The notes under the pieces were generated by a model, which did no database searches, was not told the DNA's origin, and saw only the letters and a program-made list of their open reading frames with translations. A stretch of DNA of 64,000 nucleotides from assembly GCA_034670405.1 (NCBI GenBank), contig JAXDDX010000014.1:2289001-2353000 (forward strand), given 5' to 3'. This DNA comes from Hoplostethus atlanticus. Lineage: Eukaryota > Chordata > Actinopteri > Trachichthyiformes > Trachichthyidae. Both the position numbers and the translations under genes were made by a program. Shown one piece after another: positions 60,684 to 64,000 of this stretch (positions are counted from its first letter, which is position 1; each line of letters begins with the position of its first letter).

Positions 60684-60890
60684 TTAGGTGGGCTTGAAAA
60701 AATAGTCTTTCCAAAATGTCTCCCTCTGTGAGATAGGTTCACTGAGTTCTTGGTCCACCAAAGGGGATGGTTTGGACTTCACATTCGTCTTCCTAATAGG
60801 AACATGATGCTCAGCAAAAGTGAAAAACACATTGTGAAAATTAGATCTGTCCTGAATTTCAGACACACAGGGAGGATTATACCTGCTTTT
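60684..60890 (-). pseudogene. LINE linker between endonuclease and RT
   Basis: Minus strand, about 60890 down to 60690. FTFAEHHVPIRKTNVKSKPS, then PLVDQELSEPISQRETFWK, matches the HAP.RK.RVKGK..PW....L...I..R...W segment between the endonuclease and RT domains. The frame runs on upstream into the nested insertion, where it no longer matches. Confidence 0.75.
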
Positions 60891-61345
60891 TATTTCCTCT
60901 CGCCTTGACCACTGCAATGCCCCGTTTACCTGCCTTAAACAAAAAGAGGTAGAAAAGGCTCCAATGTCTTCAAAATTCTGCAGCAAGGCATTAAACTAAG
61001 AGACGGGACCATATCTCCCCTGTTTTAGTGTATCTTCACTGGCTGCTTGTCCGGTTTAGAATTGATTATAAGGTTTTATTGATTACTTTTAAGGCTTTGC
61101 ATGGCCTGGCCCCTAGTTATCTTTCTGAACTTTTGACTTTTGACTAATCCTGCCTATAGACTGAGATCCTCAGGCAGGGCCCTCCAGGCTAAAGACTGAA
61201 GGTGACCGGGCTTTTGTCGTCATGGCTCCTACACTTGAAAAGCTTGAAACTTGAAAAAGAGTCAGCATTATCTTTTAAATCACTTAAAACTTGTATTTTA
61301 TTGTAAGGCCCTTTTACAATTTTTGGCTTTTATTCATTTCATCCT
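60885..61345 (+). mobile_element. Nested LINE 3' fragment, opposite strand
   Basis: Plus strand. ISSRLDHCNAPFTCLKQKEV (60890-60950) matches SRLDYCN.L...; HWLLVRFRIDYKVLLITFKA (61030-61095) and LHGLAPSYLSELLTFD match HWLPV.FRIDYK.LLLTFKAL and LAPSYLSELL; FKSLKTCIL at about 61275-61300 is like the F.S.LKTHLF C-terminus. It lies between two consecutive domains of the minus-strand LINE, so it inserted into that element. Ends are approximate; the last part (to about 61345) is AT-rich UTR-like. Confidence 0.75.
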
Positions 61346-61379
61346 TCAATGTTTTGAAACCTTGGTGTTCTTCTTAATA

Positions 61380-61765
61380 CTCACAATGTTGTGATCTGTC
61401 CAAGACGCTTGTGTTGCTCTAGCCTGTTTGCGTTCATCTGGAGCATTACAGAATATCAGATCAACACATGTATTCGTTGCATGCCCATATCTAGTTTTTT
61501 TGAAGACCAATTGCTATCTTCAACCATTTGGAGTAAACTTTCAATATATTTAACAAACTTAACTTTTTTCCCAGCACGTTGACTGCCCTTTCAATCAATA
61601 TTAAAGTCAGCAAACACAAATAATTATCTTCTCTCATTGCCTCTCTCTTCTATCTTAATGCCAGATCAATGCTGTCAGACAATTTGTCTAAGTATGTCGT
61701 ATTTGATTTTTGGGAGTCTGTAAACACACCCAATCAATATTGGTTGTTGATATGGCAAATATATT
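61380..61765 (-). pseudogene. LINE apurinic endonuclease C-terminal part
   Basis: Minus strand. IGCVYRLPKIKYDIL (about 61690-61740) matches the G..YR.P....... block; FADFNIDWKGS (61585-61612) matches GDFNIDW, with the catalytic-loop Asp and Asn; SWTDHNIVSIKK (61370-61405) matches the D.SDHN(I/Y)V motif with the catalytic Asp-His pair. The frame is broken several times. Located upstream of the RT pieces on the same strand, in the expected order. Confidence 0.75.
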
Positions 61766-62037
61766 TGGACCCATAGCATCTCCAGCCCATCAAGTCCTGG
61801 CTGTAGAAATCCACTCCTCCAGATTTAAGATCTCATGCATTTTGTTCACTATGCTACATACATTAACCTAAGCAATATGCAGTCGCTTATTTGGTAGATT
61901 CCAATTTATAGACAGTTATTAGTTCCAATCAGATTTGTTTGTGGCTGAAGTTGTGTCATGGCATACTCAAAAAGCGATTTGCAACTCTAACAGTCACCTT
62001 TGAGTCCCTCTAAAGTTGTCCATGTATGTGCAGTTTG

Positions 62038-62352
62038 TCAACAATCAACTCTGTGATTGATGCACTCCTGCTCTTTTAGGATTGGAATCAAATTATTTTT
62101 CTTGTTATTTATTTCTGAGGGGAATTGGTCATTTATCCAGTAATTTGTTCCTTTGAGCTCCCTGCTACGGCTCTTTACCAATTCCTTATGTTTGTAGTGC
62201 TCAAAACGAGGAAGTCGTGACAGGGCTTGGTATCGCTGATCAATGTAATCCTCAAGATCTTCTAGAGATTCTTGGGTCAAAAAGACATAGTTTTCAACTG
62301 AGCACCATGCACTTTTCCAAAGAATGAATCTGAATCTGAATATGTGTTGCAC
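62038..62352 (-). pseudogene. LINE ORF1-like C-terminal domain
   Basis: Minus-strand frame of 104 residues. SLEDLEDYIDQRYQALSRLP is acidic and may be coiled-coil-like. RELKGTNYWINDQFPSEINN, then KKNNLIPILKEQE, resembles the ORF1 C-terminal domain of fish LINEs (..L.GT.Y....QFP.EI..RRK.L.P.L..A). It lies 5' of the endonuclease relic on the same strand, so it is likely the first ORF of the same element. The first 25 residues may not belong to the original protein. Confidence 0.65.
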
Positions 62353-62966
62353 ATCTTGTATCTACCATTATAAGAATCAATTCATTGTGAAACCTAAAAA
62401 GTGTGTTTTTCGTGTTCTTAAACACATTAAAAACATGTTTCTGTCCAGTTGCATTTGTCTTCTATAAGCGGCTGAACAAAACTGCTCTTCTATTATACCC
62501 ACACCATTGGATAGGGAGTTAGCAATAGTAGACATGTTCCTTTTTCTCTGTGCCCTGCATCTGCCAGCCTGCCAACCACCCATACTACTTGGCAGAATTT
62601 CTCTTGCGACAATGAGGGCTGTAGCAGAACCACTGGCACAGTCAGCACACGCTAGAGAAGGGACAGCTGAAAGCCCAGATACTGATGTACTAACACAAGC
62701 ATTGGATCCAGACACTTGTATACTTAACACAGGTAATCTATGAGGTTTCTAAAACAGCAAGGTTCCAACACAATCTTGGCTTGAATCCAAGAGGAGAAAT
62801 ATACTGTATATAAGCTCAATAAACAAACCAATGCCTTGTTGTTACTGCTGTGTATAACTGATTCAAGTCTGTACCATCATTCTCTTTTGTGGGAAAGGTT
62901 ATTTGTTACATGTCTCTCATTTATCTATCTTCATAACCATAGATACTTTTTCGCTGGTTATCCAGA
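62353..62966. other. Noncoding; possible LINE 5' region
   Basis: Nothing recognised. Minus-strand frame 62377-62730 (117 codons, Ser/Ala-rich) sits just upstream of the ORF1-like piece and might be its 5' part, but it shows no motif. Confidence 0.35.
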
Positions 62967-64000
62967 CAGTTCCGAGAAAAAGTTTGTGAACCCTTTTGAA
63001 TTGCATAAATGTCTCCTAAAATATGGTCTGATCTTCATCTAAGTCATAACAATAGATAAACACAATGTGATTTAACAAATAACACAAAAAATGTACTTTT
63101 ACACGTTTTAATTGAACATATTGTTCAAACATTAACAGCCTAACAAGTATGTGAACCTCTAGGATAATGACTTCTATGAAAGAGGGTAATTGAAGTCAGG
63201 TGATCCAATCAATGAGATGACATTAAGGTGTAGGTTAGAGATGTCCTGTCATATAAAAAACCCACAAAGTTTGGTTACCAATGGAGTCTGCTCTCCAAAA
63301 AGAGAGATCTGTTGAAGTGGAAAATGCCCCGGGCAAAGAATTTTTTAGAGGACACCCGGAGAAGAGTTGTTAAGGCTCATGAGGCTGAAAAAGGCTACAA
63401 AAACATTTCCAAAGACTTGGGCCTCCATCAGTCTACAGTCAGACAGATTGTATACAAATGGAGAAAATTCAGTGCCATTGCTACTCTCCCTAGGAGTGGA
63501 TGTCCAGCAAAGATCACAGCAAGACCATGCTGCATAATAGTCAAAGAGGTGCCAAAGAACCCTAAGGTAACTGCAGGCCTCTTTTGAACTTTTTAACACC
63601 TGTGCCTTTAAGTCCACAATAAGAAAACCACTAAACAAGAGTGGTGTTCATGGGAGGATACCAAGTAGGAAAGCACTGCACTCCACAAAAACACATCTGT
63701 CAGTCTCAAGTTTGTCACAAAGCTACTGGAACAACTTAACCTTATGGCAAAATGGCACAACACTACACACTGCACACCAACGGCAAAACTTCATCCCAAC
63801 CGTGAAACATCGTTGAGGGAGCATCATGGTTTGGGGATGCTTTGCTGCCTCAGGGCCTGGACAGCTTGCAATCATTGATGGAACAATGAATTCCAAATTG
63901 TATCAGGAAATTCTACAGGAGAATATCAGGGTAACGGTCTGTGATCTGAAGCTTAAGTGAGATTGGGTCATGCAGCGTGACCATGACCATTAAAAACAAA
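62967..64000 (+). mobile_element. Tc1/mariner element, runs off the window
   Basis: The 5' terminal repeat begins CAGTTCCGAGAAAAAGTTTG at 62967 and continues TGAACCC. The preceding bases are GA, not the expected TA. A 5' UTR of about 340 bp with ATATAAAAAACC-type promoter sequence (63250-63262) and the familiar GTTTGGTTACCAATGGAGTC motif follows. The transposase begins around 63313 (see next entry). The 3' terminal repeat lies beyond the window end. Confidence 0.85.
63315..63960 (+). pseudogene. Tc1 transposase, broken
   Basis: Cut-and-paste transposase acting in the nucleus on its own terminal repeats. The first frame (63315-63587, 91 codons) holds the N-terminal paired-like DNA-binding region: a first helix-turn-helix (RRRVVKAHEAEKGYKNISKD then LGLHQSTVRQIVYKWRKF), then the GRPR-like linker (LPRSGCPAKITARP). 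A stop follows. Downstream, in other frames, are VHESTIRK-type remains, then SIMVWGCFAASGPGQLAIID (63830-63880), LYQEILQENIRV and DWVMQRDHDH (to about 63990), the second catalytic Asp region of the DDE domain. The block WTDE.K with the first catalytic Asp is missing between NNLTLWQNG and the IPTVKH region. Full-length Tc1 proteins are about 340 residues. Inactive. Confidence 0.85.

Noticed and set aside
1..64000. Host protein-coding gene with exons
   Set aside because: No exon chain with family resemblance and consistent splice sites was seen on either strand; single small exons cannot be excluded by eye.

Overview
The window looks like nuclear DNA of a ray-finned fish, probably a percomorph teleost. 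It is AT-rich and crowded with long (CA)n and (CT)n microsatellites. It carries degraded copies of transposon families typical of teleosts: Tc1/mariner, hAT, L2/CR1-like LINEs (one with the very common tail containing AAAGCGTCTGCTAAATGAC), Ty3/gypsy, and MITE-like inverted-repeat elements. No host protein-coding gene, rRNA or tRNA gene was recognised. Almost all open frames are short, and many are simply translated dinucleotide repeats. The window is best read as intergenic or intronic DNA, a 'gene desert' type of landscape.

Layout. 1-2.2 kb: microsatellites. 2.2-3.4 kb: a well-preserved element of about 1.24 kb with terminal inverted repeats of about 270 bp, an exact 8-bp target duplication and a YY1-like motif in each arm. 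3.4-18.5 kb: unique-looking DNA with microsatellites and several AT-rich, homeodomain-motif-rich stretches that could be conserved regulatory elements. 18.5-20.4 kb: a Ty3/gypsy RNase H relic (minus strand) flanked by two related, unidentified segments. 20.4-21.3 kb: tRNA-like/SINE-like and LINE 3' fragments. 22.5-23.3 kb: plus-strand LINE reverse-transcriptase relic. 24.8-25.1 kb: the C-terminal dimerisation region of a hAT transposase (minus). 27.6-28.0 kb and 34.9-35.4 kb: short inverted-repeat elements. 36.8-39.2 kb: two near-identical copies of an unidentified protein-like segment. 40.5 kb: a perfect 33-bp hairpin. 48.3-51.2 kb: three LINE fragments in both orientations. 52.0-52.8 kb: an internally deleted Tc1. 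54.15-54.92 kb: an LTR-like block with a 38-bp tandem repeat. 56.5-57.2 kb: an inverted duplication with CCAAT boxes. 59.5-62.35 kb: a nearly full-length but decayed minus-strand LINE (ORF1, endonuclease and RT parts) interrupted by a plus-strand LINE tail. 62.97-64.0 kb: a second Tc1 running off the window.

The genes here do not work together as a pathway. They are independent insertions at different stages of decay. The most unusual structures are the long-TIR element, the perfect hairpin, the duplicated 36.8/39.0 kb segment and the CCAAT-bearing inverted duplication. All assignments were made by eye from sequence and remembered family motifs; no database search was possible.
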